Shown: positions 7,960-16,803, counted from the stretch's first letter. The stretch: 64,000 bases of DNA from DASXKD01 sp963703605 (GCA_963703605.1 CAVPFC010000033.1:1-64000), one strand, 5' to 3'. The notes: generated by a model not told the origin, from the sequence alone. Made by a program: numbers and translations.

Positions 7960-9102
7960 ATGGCGGACAAGCCGTCCAAGGGCCTCGCGGATGTCATCGC
8001 CGCGTCGACCGCGCTGAGTGACATCGACGGCCGGGCCGGCCTGCTGTTCTACCGCGGCTACGACATCCACCAGCTCGCGGAGTCGGCGACCTTCGAAGAG
8101 GTTGCCTACCTGCTCCAGCGCGGGCACGCGCCCTCGGCCGGCGAGCTTGACGGCTACCGCGCCGAGATCGGTGCCGGGCGGCTGCTGGGCAAGCTCGTCA
8201 CAGCGTGCCTGGCCGACGTGGCGGGCAGCCAGGCGCCGATGGAGGCGATGCGCACCCTGGTGTCCCTGGCGAGCGCCGACGACCCCGACAAGAACTCGAA
8301 CGCGCCGGAGGCGAACTCCCGCAAGGCGGCGCGGCTCGTGGCGCAGCAACCGCTGCTCGTGGCCGCGTATCACGCCGCACGCGACGGGCGTGAGGTCGTG
8401 CCCGCCATCGACGGGCTGGGCCTGGCCGCCAACTTCCTGCTTCAGTTGCGGGGCGCGCCGCCGTCTGAGCGCGAGGCACGGATCTTCGACACGTGCCTGG
8501 TGCTGCACGCCGACCACACTATGAACGCGTCCACCTTCGCGGCGAGGGTCTGCGCGGCAACGCTGTCGGACATGCACTCCGCGGTGGTCGCGGCCATCGG
8601 CACCCTCAAGGGCCCGCTGCACGGAGGAGCGAACGAGCAGGTCATGCGCACGCTGACCGAGATGAGGGCCAGCGCGCCCGGCGACCCCGAAGGGGCGGTG
8701 GAGCGCGAGGTGGTGCGGCGCCTGGCGGGGGGTGAGAAGATCATGGGATTCGGCCACCGCGTGTACAAGACCGAAGACCCGCGGGCCACGCACCTGCGCG
8801 CCATGTCAGCGGAACTGGCCGAGGCCGCTGGCGATGACACCTTCTACCGGATGTCCAGGCGGATGGAGGAGGTGGTCATGGCCGAGAAGGGCCTCTACCC
8901 CAACGTGGACTTCTACGCCGCCACGGTCTATTACTTCCTGGGGATCCCGGCCGACCTTTTCACCCCGGTCTTCTCCGTGAGCCGGATGGCGGGCTGGACC
9001 GCGCACGTGATCGAGCAGCACGCCGACAACAGGCTGATCCGCCCGGACAGCGAGTACCTCGGGGAGCGCGGGCTCACCTGGACCCCGCTGGGCCAGCGGT
9101 GA
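7960..9102 (+). CDS. citrate synthase family protein (citrate or 2-methylcitrate synthase)
   Basis: A 380-residue enzyme that condenses acetyl-CoA (or propionyl-CoA) with oxaloacetate. Active-site blocks are all present: the first histidine in GPLHGGANEQVM, the second in MGFGHRVYKTEDPRA, and the catalytic aspartate in NVDFYAATVYYFLGIP, followed by the arginine region of the C-terminus. The length fits the small type found in actinobacteria (CitA or PrpC-like), not the long hexameric GltA. The ATG at 7960 follows GGAAGGA; a longer in-frame extension exists upstream but lacks such a site. Its neighbours icd and mdh favour a TCA-cycle role over methylcitrate metabolism, as there is no prpB or prpD nearby. 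Confidence 0.9.
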   Translation: MADKPSKGLADVIAASTALSDIDGRAGLLFYRGYDIHQLAESATFEEVAYLLQRGHAPSAGELDGYRAEIGAGRLLGKLVTACLADVAGSQAPMEAMRTLVSLASADDPDKNSNAPEANSRKAARLVAQQPLLVAAYHAARDGREVVPAIDGLGLAANFLLQLRGAPPSEREARIFDTCLVLHADHTMNASTFAARVCAATLSDMHSAVVAAIGTLKGPLHGGANEQVMRTLTEMRASAPGDPEGAVEREVVRRLAGGEKIMGFGHRVYKTEDPRATHLRAMSAELAEAAGDDTFYRMSRRMEEVVMAEKGLYPNVDFYAATVYYFLGIPADLFTPVFSVSRMAGWTAHVIEQHADNRLIRPDSEYLGERGLTWTPLGQR

Positions 9103-9106
9103 GCCG

Positions 9107-9151
9107 GCGAGCGGTGGGCGGGCGAATGGTGGGCGGGCGAGCGGAGGGCCG
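9107..9151 (+). repeat. three 15-bp tandem repeats
   Basis: Three near-identical 15-mers of the form GCGAGCGGTGGGCGG lie between citrate synthase and the DUF3017 gene. The third copy has diverged to GCGGAGGG, which supplies the ribosome-binding site of the next gene. Confidence 0.65.
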
Positions 9152-9157
9152 TCGGGC

Positions 9158-9514
9158 ATGACCGGGCCTGCGCTGCCGCCGGTGCGGAGCCGGGAGGCCG
9201 GGGACGGCGGGCCGGGCCCGGCCCGCCCGCACCAGCCCGCGGCGGCCCGGGGCACCTGGCTGCCGTACCTTCTGGCGGTGGGCGTTGCCCTCGGCGGGCT
9301 CGCCTGGATGTGGGTGGGCGGCGCCCACGCCGCCAAGGGAGGTACGTTGGCACTGGCGGGCGCGATGTTCATCGCGGCGCTCGCCAGGCTGGTACTGCCG
9401 GAGAGCCGGATAGGCATGCTTGCATCGAGAACACGCTTCATGGACGTGGTCACGCTGACCGCGCTGGGCGCTGGGCTGCTGGCCGCCGGGCTGCTGCTTT
9501 CGATGACGACGTGA
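9158..9514 (+). CDS. DUF3017 small membrane protein
   Basis: A 118-residue protein with a charged, proline-rich cytoplasmic N-terminus (1-32) and three hydrophobic segments (about 34-50, 56-76 and 90-114). It matches the actinobacterial DUF3017 family (LAVGVALGGLAWM, RLVLPE segments), which is regularly found beside folD and mdh. Function is unknown; the conserved position by TCA genes suggests a structural or regulatory link only. ATG at 9158 follows GGAGGG, which derives from the third copy of the tandem repeat. Confidence 0.85.
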   Translation: MTGPALPPVRSREAGDGGPGPARPHQPAAARGTWLPYLLAVGVALGGLAWMWVGGAHAAKGGTLALAGAMFIAALARLVLPESRIGMLASRTRFMDVVTLTALGAGLLAAGLLLSMTT

Positions 9515-9632
9515 CGGCTATCACCGGCCTGGGCGGGTGCACGCCGGGCGGATCCGGCCCGCGACCTCCCTAGCGGAGGCCGGGCCGGGTGACAAAGGGG
9601 TCGAACCGCGTGAAGAAGAGGAGAAAATCGGC

Positions 9633-10853
9633 ATGCCCAAGATCAAGGTAGCCAATCCCGTCGTCGAACTCGACGGCGACGAGATGACGAGGATCATCTG
9701 GAAATTCATCAAGGACAGGCTCATCCTGCCGTACCTGGATATCGACTTGAAGTATTACGACCTGTCGGTCAGCAACCGCGATGCGACCGATGACCAGGTC
9801 ACCGTCGAGGCGGCCAACGCCATCAAGCGGTACGGGGTCGGGGTGAAGTGCGCGACGATCACCCCGGACGAGGCGCGCGTCGCTGAATTCGGGCTCAAGA
9901 AGATGTGGCGCTCGCCCAACGGCACGATCCGCAACATCCTCGGCGGCGTGGTGTTCCGCGAGCCGATCGTGGTCTCGAACGTGCCCCGTTTCGTTCCCGG
10001 CTGGACCAAGCCGATCATCATCGGCCGGCACGCGCACGGCGACCAGTACCGGGCCACCGACTTCGTGGTGCCCGGCCCCGGCCGGGTGATGATCACCTAC
10101 GAGCCGGACGACGCCCAGGAGCACGGGTTCGAGTTCGAGGTCAGCCAGTTCACCGGCGGCGGCGTCGCCCTGGGGATGTACAACTACGACGACTCCATCA
10201 GGGACTTCGCCCGCGCCACCATGCGCTACGCGCTCAACCGGAGCTACCCGCTGTACCTGTCCACCAAGAACACGATCCTCAAGGCCTACGACGGCCGCTT
10301 CAAGGACCTGTTCGCCGAGATCCACGAGACGGAGTTCAAGGCGGAGTTCGAGGCGGCCGGGATCACCTACGAGCACCGCCTCATCGACGACATGGTCGCC
10401 CAGGTGATCAAGGGCGACGGTGGCATCGTGTGGGCCTGCAAGAACTACGACGGGGACGTCGAGTCCGACGTGGTCGCCCAGGGCTTCGGGTCGCTCGGCC
10501 TGATGACCAGCGTGCTGATGACCCCGGACGGGCGCACCATCGAAGCCGAGGCGGCGCACGGCACGGTCACCAGGCACTACCGCATGCACCAGCAGGGCCA
10601 GGCCACCTCGACCAACCCGATCGCCTCCATCTTCGCCTGGACCCGGGGCCTGGCGCACCGGGGAGCGCTGGATGGCACGCCGGAGGTCACGAGGTTCGCG
10701 GAGACTCTGGAGAAGGTCTGCGTGCAGACCGTGGAAAGCGGCAGGATGACCAAGGACCTGGCCGTCCTGATCGGCGGCGACGCGCCATTCCTGATCACCG
10801 AGGATTTCCTGGCCGCGCTGGATGAAAACCTCCGGGCTGCCATGGCCGCCTGA
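9633..10853 (+). CDS. icd: NADP-dependent isocitrate dehydrogenase (eukaryotic-type dimer)
   Basis: A 406-residue cytosolic enzyme that oxidises and decarboxylates isocitrate to 2-oxoglutarate with NADP+. It belongs to the homodimeric subfamily: VVELDGDEMTRIIW at the N-terminus, substrate-binding SPNGTIRNILGG, RHAHGDQYRATDF, metal-binding LIDDMVAQVIK and NYDGDVESD, and NADP-site EAAHGTVTRHYR. Many actinobacteria instead have the monomeric IDH, so the type is worth noting. The ATG at 9633 has AGGAGA upstream; a longer open frame from 9537 lacks family similarity. It is followed 23 bases later by mdh, so the two are probably cotranscribed. Confidence 0.96.
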   Translation: MPKIKVANPVVELDGDEMTRIIWKFIKDRLILPYLDIDLKYYDLSVSNRDATDDQVTVEAANAIKRYGVGVKCATITPDEARVAEFGLKKMWRSPNGTIRNILGGVVFREPIVVSNVPRFVPGWTKPIIIGRHAHGDQYRATDFVVPGPGRVMITYEPDDAQEHGFEFEVSQFTGGGVALGMYNYDDSIRDFARATMRYALNRSYPLYLSTKNTILKAYDGRFKDLFAEIHETEFKAEFEAAGITYEHRLIDDMVAQVIKGDGGIVWACKNYDGDVESDVVAQGFGSLGLMTSVLMTPDGRTIEAEAAHGTVTRHYRMHQQGQATSTNPIASIFAWTRGLAHRGALDGTPEVTRFAETLEKVCVQTVESGRMTKDLAVLIGGDAPFLITEDFLAALDENLRAAMAA

Positions 10854-10876
10854 AAGACGAAGGAGACTGCGAGGAC

Positions 10877-11833
10877 ATGGCACGGAAAGGGAAGGTCGCC
10901 GTTGTCGGGGCCGGGTTCTACGGCTCCACCACCGCGCAGCGGCTGGCCGAATACGACATTTTCGACGAGGTCGTGCTCACCGACATCATCGAGGGAAGGC
11001 CGGAGGGGCTCGCGCTGGACATGAACCAGTCGCGCCCGGTCGAAGGCTTCGAGACCAAGGTCACCGGGCAGACCACCGGCCCCTCCGGTGAGGGTTACGA
11101 GGCGATCGCGGGAGCCGGGATCGTCATCGTCACCGCGGGCCTGGCCCGCAAGCCGGGCATGAGCCGGATGGACCTGATCGAGGTCAACGCCAAGATCGTC
11201 CGGAGCGTGGTGGAGAACGTGGTCAAGCACGCGCCCGAGGCGGTGCTCATCATCGTGTCCAACCCGCTCGACGAGATGACCGCGCTCGCGGCCAGCGTGT
11301 CCGGCTTCCCCCGGCACCGGGTCATGGGCCAGGCCGGGATGCTGGACACCGCGCGGTTCAGCTACTTCGTGGCGGAACGACTGGGCGTGCCCGTCTCCTC
11401 GGTACGCACCCTCACCCTGGGCTCACACGGGGACACGATGGTCCCGGTGCCGTCGGCCTGCACGGTCGACGGGGTGCCGCTCACCGAGCTGCTGCCGGCC
11501 GAGGAAATCGAGGCGCTGGTTGACCGGACCCGCCAGGGCGGCGCCGAGATAGTCGCGCTGCTGAAGACGGGGTCCGCGTACTACGCGCCCTCGGCTGCGG
11601 CGGCCCGGATGGCCCGGGCCGTGGCGGAGGACGCCGGTGCCGTCCTGCCCGTCTGCGTCTGGGTGGACGGCGAGTACGACATCTCCGGCGTCTACCTGGG
11701 CGTCGAGGCGGAGATCGGCGCGGCGGGCGTGCGGGCCATCGTGCAGCGGGACCTCACCGAGTCCGAGCTCGCCGCGTTGCGGGCGGCGGCGGAGGCGGTC
11801 CGGGAGAAGCAGGCCGTCGTCGCGACCCTCTGA
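10877..11833 (+). CDS. mdh: malate dehydrogenase (LDH-like type)
   Basis: A 318-residue NAD-dependent enzyme interconverting malate and oxaloacetate. The Rossmann motif VVGAGFYGSTTAQRL, the substrate loop arginines in GLARKPGMSRMDL, NPLDEMT, and the catalytic histidine in LGSHGDTMVPVPS are all present. It is the short LDH-like malate dehydrogenase of Chloroflexus/Bacillus type, not the long mdh usual in streptomycetes. A GAAGGAG ribosome site precedes the ATG. The gene ends a TCA block; just beyond it lies the 93-bp tandem repeat belonging to the convergent gene. Confidence 0.95.
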   Translation: MARKGKVAVVGAGFYGSTTAQRLAEYDIFDEVVLTDIIEGRPEGLALDMNQSRPVEGFETKVTGQTTGPSGEGYEAIAGAGIVIVTAGLARKPGMSRMDLIEVNAKIVRSVVENVVKHAPEAVLIIVSNPLDEMTALAASVSGFPRHRVMGQAGMLDTARFSYFVAERLGVPVSSVRTLTLGSHGDTMVPVPSACTVDGVPLTELLPAEEIEALVDRTRQGGAEIVALLKTGSAYYAPSAAAARMARAVAEDAGAVLPVCVWVDGEYDISGVYLGVEAEIGAAGVRAIVQRDLTESELAALRAAAEAVREKQAVVATL

Positions 11834-11860
11834 CCGCGCAGCGCGCCACAAGGCGCCAAG

Positions 11861-12046
11861 GCAGGACGCCGGGAACGGCTGGGGCGGTAGCACCACGGCC
11901 GCCGGCTCATGTGGGAGCGCCGCCGCTGGCCTGCCCGCTGGTCAGGCGCCAGAGCAGGACGCCGGGAACGGCTGGGGCGGTAGCACCACGGCCGCCGGCT
12001 CATGTGGGAGCGCCGCCGCTGGCCTGCCCGCTGGTCAGGCGCCAGA
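11861..12046. repeat. two identical 93-bp tandem repeats at the 3' end of the convergent gene
   Basis: Bases 11861-11953 and 11954-12046 are identical over 93 bp, and the first 10 bases of a third copy follow. On the minus strand each unit holds the last 18 or so codons of the membrane-protein gene, its TGA, and 36 nt of flank. As 93 is a multiple of three, reading through the stop at 12000 would add 31 residues and end in the same C-terminus. Confidence 0.95.
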
Positions 12047-13811
12047 GCAGGACGCCGCCGGCCCGGATGGGGGGCCGCCGCACCACCGCCTCGACGAACG
12101 CGGTGAGCGCGGTGCTGGCACCGGGGCCGGCGACGACGGCGCTGGCCCCCCAGTAGGCCATGTCCTGCCGGAACTGGGCGCGCAGCGTTGGTGTGATCGC
12201 CGGCGCTGGCTTGCCCTCCCCGATCTGGATCAGCGTGGTGGCGGTCGGCACGGGCACCGGGCCACCGACGTATGCCTGCCCGCCCGGCGCCGGGCCGATG
12301 AAGTAGCCACCCGGCATCTGGAAGGCCATGCCAGCGGCGGCCTGCCAGGCGAGCGGCAGGGTCTGGGTGCCGGTGGGGTAGGGCAGGACGAGGACGGTCG
12401 AGCCGGCCGGAATCCAGCGCTGGGTATCGCTGAAGAACGCGGGTACCCGGGGCGCCGCCGTGGCGGCGTACGGCCTGGGCACCAGCGGCACCACGCACGC
12501 CGCGGCCAGCACGACGCCGAGCACCCGCGCGGTCACCCAGCCGGTCGCGATCAGCCAGTCGAGCCCGACCGCCAGCAGGCCGGCCGCCGCGAGCCCCACG
12601 ACGAGCGCGAACCGGTCCGGCAGCGCGGACCCGAACACCGGCCAGCTCTCCACCGACCCCCAGGGCAGGTGCACACCGGTCTGCCGGCCGTTCACCAGCA
12701 GCGTTTCGCCGAGGGAGCACACCGCGAAGATCAGGCCCGTGCCCAGCAGCATCCGCGCGTTCCGGTCGGTGATCCTGGCAAATCCGGTCACCAGCGCGGT
12801 GAGCAGCAGCGGGACGCCCAGGTAGGCCATGTACTCCGCGGGCCCACCGCCGTAACTGGCCGCGAAGGCCGAGCTTCCCCGCGTGGACAGCCAGAACATG
12901 TGCGAGGGCACGTAGAAGCCGCGCAGGTCGGCCTCGTAGTACCCCAGCGTGAAGGGGCTGCCGTGCTGGTGCAGCGGCCCGAAGAACTGAAGCCACAAGG
13001 GGCCCGCGCAGACCGCCAGGGAGACGCACAGCGCCACCCCCAGGCCACGGGCGGTCCGGGCGAGCACCATGACGTTGACCGCGCGCGGTTCGGTGACCAG
13101 CACCACGGCGCCGGCCACCACGGCGGCCAGGCCGGTCTGGAAGAGCAGCTCTTCGGAGGTGAACAGCTGACCGGCGGCGGCCAGCCCCAGCAGTGCCCCC
13201 CCGGTCAGCACCTGCCGCCGCCCGGCCGCCAGGTCGTAGATCAGCACGAGCATCAGCGACATCAACTCGGTCAGCACGAGGTTGATGTGGCCGATCCCGG
13301 CGGCCAGCACGGCCGGTGAGAAGCCGAACAGCACCGCGCCCACGGCCGCGGCCCAGTCGTTGCGCACGAACCGGCGGAACAGCGGCAGGGCGCAGACCGG
13401 CCCCGCCGCCAGGCCGAGCAGGAACAGGACGTTGTAGGCGGCCAGCGGGCCGGCCAGCGCGGTAACCGGGGCCATCAGCAGGGCGGGCAGCAGCAGAGAC
13501 GTGTTCCACATCCCGTTTACCCCAGCCGGGGCGTTCATCGTGGCGAAGTACAGCGGGTTGCGCCCGTGCAGCACCGACCAGGGCCCATGCTCGAGGTACC
13601 AGGTGAACAGCCTGATGTCGTCGGGATTGCCGGCGACCATCCGGTTACCTAGCCCGCCCAGCAGGTGCCAGGTCAGATACCCGGAGATGAGGAGGGAGAC
13701 CGCCGCCACGATGAGGTAGAGCCGGACCACCGGCGAGCCGGCCTGTCTGCGCCACCAGGTCGCCTCTGTGCCGGAGACCGCCGCCGCGGGGGACGCCTGG
13801 GAGCCAAGCAC
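12000..13811 (-). CDS. multi-pass membrane protein, GT-C glycosyltransferase-like
   Basis: A 603-residue integral membrane protein with about ten to twelve hydrophobic segments between residues 30 and 440 and an extracytoplasmic C-terminal domain. An acidic pair sits in the first loop after TM1 (GNPDDIRLFTWYLEHGP), as in GT-C-fold transferases that use polyprenyl-phosphate sugars, and a HGRNPLY segment follows. The closest match I can offer is the broad actinobacterial GT-C/DUF-type membrane protein group; the sugar and acceptor are unknown. The GTG start has only a weak GGAG site. The 3' end, including the stop codon, is duplicated in tandem. The gene converges on mdh. Confidence 0.75.
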   Translation of the reverse strand: MLGSQASPAAAVSGTEATWWRRQAGSPVVRLYLIVAAVSLLISGYLTWHLLGGLGNRMVAGNPDDIRLFTWYLEHGPWSVLHGRNPLYFATMNAPAGVNGMWNTSLLLPALLMAPVTALAGPLAAYNVLFLLGLAAGPVCALPLFRRFVRNDWAAAVGAVLFGFSPAVLAAGIGHINLVLTELMSLMLVLIYDLAAGRRQVLTGGALLGLAAAGQLFTSEELLFQTGLAAVVAGAVVLVTEPRAVNVMVLARTARGLGVALCVSLAVCAGPLWLQFFGPLHQHGSPFTLGYYEADLRGFYVPSHMFWLSTRGSSAFAASYGGGPAEYMAYLGVPLLLTALVTGFARITDRNARMLLGTGLIFAVCSLGETLLVNGRQTGVHLPWGSVESWPVFGSALPDRFALVVGLAAAGLLAVGLDWLIATGWVTARVLGVVLAAACVVPLVPRPYAATAAPRVPAFFSDTQRWIPAGSTVLVLPYPTGTQTLPLAWQAAAGMAFQMPGGYFIGPAPGGQAYVGGPVPVPTATTLIQIGEGKPAPAITPTLRAQFRQDMAYWGASAVVAGPGASTALTAFVEAVVRRPPIRAGGVLLWRLTSGQASGGAPT

Positions 13812-14154
13812 GCTCCATCATGCCAAATCGCACCCGGGCCTGGCGCGGCCCGCCATCCCCGCCACCCGATCGTGATCACCGCCATACGGCTGTTCCACTG
13901 GCCGGTTGCCCATGATCATCGGGCAGTGTGCGGCCGTCGGCCCTTGGCCGCTGTGGCTTGGGGGGGGCGGGGCGGCGGGGTCAGGGCTAGCAGAGCGCGG
14001 GGCGGCGGGGCCGGGGCTAGCAGAGCACGGGGCGGGAGCCGCTCCTGAGCCGTCGGCACCCCCGGTTAGGTTACGGATAGTGAATTTAGGATACTTAACG
14101 TAATTGACCGGGCGCTCACCGAACGCGGCGCCGATCTGGACACGGGGGCATCAT
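13812..14154. other. gene-free region, G-rich repeats then AT-rich promoter-like segment
   Basis: No convincing gene. The middle holds the G-rich tandem repeat at 13967-14025. Bases 14063-14105 are unusually AT-rich for this genome (TTAGGTTACGGATAG then GGATACTTAACG) and probably carry the promoter of the DUF4234 gene; I could not assign -35 and -10 boxes with confidence. Confidence 0.5.
13967..14025 (+). repeat. G-rich tandem repeat, 30-bp period
   Basis: Two copies of GCGGGGCGGCGGGG-YCRGGGCTAGCAGAG at 13967-13995 and 13997-14025, with the start of a third. A partial copy occurs at about 48374-48399 inside the linker of the CoxG-like gene. The GCAGAG end matches the repeats at 3105 and 26454. 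Confidence 0.8.
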
Positions 14155-14565
14155 ATGGGCGGACGCGCAGGCCAGACCCGCAACATATGGCTGGTCTGGC
14201 TGGTCTGGCCGCTGATCACGCTGGGGATCTACTACTGCGTCTGGTGGTACAAGATCAACAGCGAGGCTCGCGACTTCGACCCGGAGATCAAGGTCGAGCC
14301 GATTATCTCGGTGCTCGCCGTCACGCTCGGAGCGATCATCATCGTGCCGCCGTTCGTGTCCACCTGGCGGGCTGGCAACCGGATCGCGCAGATGCAGCGG
14401 GCCGCCGGGATGGAGCCCACCTGCGAGGCGTGGATCGGGTTCGTCCTGATGTTCGTGTTCAGCCTGCAGTCGCTGTACTACCAGGCCGAGCTGAACAAGA
14501 TCTGGGCTCACCTCGGCTACCCGGAAGAGGGATCCCAGGTCACGCTCACGGCGGCGCAGGCCTGA
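14155..14565 (+). CDS. DUF4234 membrane protein
   Basis: A 136-residue protein with three to four hydrophobic segments (about 9-30, 46-66, 97-115). The opening GQTRNIWLVWLVWPLITLGIYYCVWWYKIN is typical of DUF4234, a small bacterial membrane family of unknown role. The ATG at 14155 follows a G-run usable as a ribosome site. The serine hydrolase gene begins 21 bases after its stop, suggesting one transcript. Confidence 0.8.
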   Translation: MGGRAGQTRNIWLVWLVWPLITLGIYYCVWWYKINSEARDFDPEIKVEPIISVLAVTLGAIIIVPPFVSTWRAGNRIAQMQRAAGMEPTCEAWIGFVLMFVFSLQSLYYQAELNKIWAHLGYPEEGSQVTLTAAQA

Positions 14566-14586
14566 CCGCCCAGCGCGGGGGCTGGG

Positions 14587-15498
14587 TTGCGCAGGGCGAT
14601 CCTGGCGAGGGCGGCGGTGCTGGTGTGCACCGCCGTCCCGCTCGTGGCCACGGGGCCAGCCGCCGCCGGCGGTTCGGGGACGGCCGATCAAATCTGCCGC
14701 TCCTGGACGGAGCACCAGAAGATCGCCGCCCAGATGTCGCGTGCCATCCGGGACGCGGTGCGGGACCGCCGGCATGAGACCCCGGTGGTGGCGGTCCGCG
14801 TGGACGACCCGTCCATGGGCATCAGCTGCTGGCTGAACACCCGGCGGCACTTCGACTCCGCCAGCGCCGTCAAGACGATCATCCTGGCCGCTCTATTGCG
14901 CAAGGCGCACACGCATCATCGCTGGCTCACCCGCTCCGAGCGGGCCCTCGCCTGGCGAATGATCACCGAGTCGGACAACGACGCCGCGACCGCGCTGTGG
15001 AACGACGTCGGGATGTACCGGCTGCACCGGTTCCTGCACCTTGCCGGGATGGGTGAGACCAAGCTCAGCCCCGCGTGGGGGCTGACCTGGATCACCGCAC
15101 GCGACGAGACGATCCTGCTGCAGCATCTGCTGCTGCCGAACCCCGTGCTGACCACGAAGGCGCGGCGCTACGAACTCTGGCTGATGGCGCACGTGATCCG
15201 GTCCCAGCGCTGGGGCGTGCCCGCAGGCGCACCGGACAGCTTTACCGTGCACGTGAAGAACGGGTGGGCGCCGTTGCCGTTCGCGGGCTCGCCCTGGTGG
15301 GTCAACAGCATCGGCTGCTTCACTCACCCCGGCAAGGACTACACGGTCGTGGTGCTCACCGAGGGGAACGCGGACGCGGCGACCGGGATCGGCACCATCG
15401 AGGACGTGGCGTTCCGGATCAACCGGGACCTGAACCCGGGCACAAGGGCGATAGTGCCATACTCGACCCCCAACCCATCCTGGACCCGGCCGGACTAG
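14587..15498 (+). CDS. secreted serine hydrolase, class A beta-lactamase-like fold
   Basis: A 303-residue exported protein: signal peptide at 1-27 with an AAA cleavage region, then a penicilloyl-serine-transferase fold. The S-x-x-K pair is S93-AV-K96, and the SDN triad is at 129-131 (TESDNDAATALW). The usual KTG box is KNG (HVKNGW, near residue 223), with Asn in place of Thr or Ser. No Glu166-type omega loop is obvious, so it may be a hydrolase or carboxypeptidase-like enzyme and not a resistance beta-lactamase. The start is TTG after a G-rich site. Substrate is unknown. Confidence 0.8.
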   Translation: MRRAILARAAVLVCTAVPLVATGPAAAGGSGTADQICRSWTEHQKIAAQMSRAIRDAVRDRRHETPVVAVRVDDPSMGISCWLNTRRHFDSASAVKTIILAALLRKAHTHHRWLTRSERALAWRMITESDNDAATALWNDVGMYRLHRFLHLAGMGETKLSPAWGLTWITARDETILLQHLLLPNPVLTTKARRYELWLMAHVIRSQRWGVPAGAPDSFTVHVKNGWAPLPFAGSPWWVNSIGCFTHPGKDYTVVVLTEGNADAATGIGTIEDVAFRINRDLNPGTRAIVPYSTPNPSWTRPD

Positions 15499-15562
15499 GG
15501 CATATCCCGTGGATCTTTGCCCCCATGGGCCACTCACTCAACGACCGTTCCATAGAGCGAAT

Positions 15563-15592
15563 CCCCCGGCGGGAAGGTTACCGCCGCGGGGC
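15563..15592. terminator. probable hairpin between convergent genes
   Basis: CCCCCGGCGG and CCGCCGCGGGG pair with one bulge around a short loop, between the serine hydrolase (rightward) and the M20 amidohydrolase (leftward). Confidence 0.4.
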
Positions 15593-15606
15593 GTCCGGCT
15601 GAGGCG

Positions 15607-16803
15607 CTAGCGGGCGAGGCGGCGGAGGGCCAGTTCGGCATACAGGGCCGCGCCGTCGCCCAGCACCGAATCGTCGAACACCGCGTCTGCCGAGTGGTTG
15701 AACGGAGCGGTTGCCGGGTCCGCGTCCGGCGGGACGGCACCGAGCATGACGAAGGCGCCCGGCACCTGCTCGAGGACATAGGAGAAGTCCTCGGCCCCGG
15801 CCATCGGGTTGGGCTGGCCGAGGTACCTCCCCTCGCCCAGAACGTCGGTCACGACCTGGGCCGCGAACCGCGCCTCCGCCTGGTCGTTGACGGTCACCGG
15901 GTAGGAGTTGGTGAATTCCGCGGTGGCGTCGAGCCCGTGCGCGGCCGCGATGTCCCGGACCAGGCGCCGGGCCGCGTCGCGGACCCGGTCGCGGGCCGCC
16001 GGGGAGAAGGAGCGCACGGTCGCCAGGAAGCGGGCGCTATCCGGGATGACGTTGTCGGTGGTCCCGGCCTGGAAGCAGCACACGGTGACCACCACGGGAT
16101 CGAAGATGTCGAACCTGCGGGTGACAAGCGTCTGGAGGGCCACCACGATCTCGCAGGCGACCGGGATCGGATCCGCGGCGAGGTGTGGCTGGGAACCGTG
16201 CCCGCCGTGGCCGTGGACGGTGACGTCCAGCACCTCGGCGGCGGCCATGATCGGCCCAGACCGGCTGCTGAACACCCCCGTGGGCAGCTGAGCCGACTGG
16301 ACATGCAAGGCGTACGCGGCGGCGGGCCGGTCGCCGGCGGCGTCGAGGACGCCCTCCTCGATCATGTGCCGGGCGCCGGCGTACCCTTCCTCGCCCGGCT
16401 GGAACATGAACACCACGCTGCCGGCCAGGTCGTCCCGGCGGGCCGACAGCAGCCGGGCCGCCCCGGCGAGCATGGCGGTATGCAGGTCGTGGCCGCAGGC
16501 GTGCATGACGCCGTCGATCGTGGACGCGTAGCCGAGGCCGGTGCGCTCGGTGACCGGCAGCGCGTCCATGTCGCCGCGCAGCAGGACCACTGGGCCACCG
16601 GAGTTCGCGGTGCCCCGCAGCACGGCGGTGACGGAGGACAGCCCGGTCCCCGTGCTGATCTCCAGGGGCAGGCCGTCCAGCGCGGCGAGGATCTTCTGCT
16701 GGGTCAGCGGCAGGTCGAGCCCGACCTCGGGCTCGGCGTGGATGGCGTGCCGCAACCGGGCGAGGTCGCCCGCGATCTCCGCCGCGTCGTCGGTCACTGC
16801 CAT
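15607..16803 (-). CDS. M20 family amidohydrolase (hippurate/IAA-amino acid hydrolase type)
   Basis: A 398-residue metal-dependent amidohydrolase that removes acyl groups from amino acids or similar amides in the cytosol. The M20D signature is clear: RHAIHAEPEVGLDLPLTQ, LLRGDMDALPV, HACGHDLHTAMLAGAA with metal ligands Cys and His, the general base pair in FQPGEEGYAGA, and the C-terminal GAEDFSYVLEQVPGAF metal site. The dimerisation domain sits in between (about 180-290). The ATG at 16803 follows TGGAGGA; the upstream GTG at 16815 overlaps that site. It is transcribed the same way as galK but starts 80 bases below its stop, so operon membership is unclear. Substrate unknown. Confidence 0.9.
   Translation of the reverse strand: MAVTDDAAEIAGDLARLRHAIHAEPEVGLDLPLTQQKILAALDGLPLEISTGTGLSSVTAVLRGTANSGGPVVLLRGDMDALPVTERTGLGYASTIDGVMHACGHDLHTAMLAGAARLLSARRDDLAGSVVFMFQPGEEGYAGARHMIEEGVLDAAGDRPAAAYALHVQSAQLPTGVFSSRSGPIMAAAEVLDVTVHGHGGHGSQPHLAADPIPVACEIVVALQTLVTRRFDIFDPVVVTVCCFQAGTTDNVIPDSARFLATVRSFSPAARDRVRDAARRLVRDIAAAHGLDATAEFTNSYPVTVNDQAEARFAAQVVTDVLGEGRYLGQPNPMAGAEDFSYVLEQVPGAFVMLGAVPPDADPATAPFNHSADAVFDDSVLGDGAALYAELALRRLAR

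Noticed and set aside
11692..13509. A 605-residue minus-strand frame across the 93-bp repeats
   Set aside because: It runs out of frame through the membrane-protein gene and into mdh antisense; only the 12000-13811 frame shows membrane segments.
14070..14095. Possible IdeR/DtxR iron box (TTAGGTTA)
   Set aside because: Only the left half matches; the right half of the palindrome is missing.
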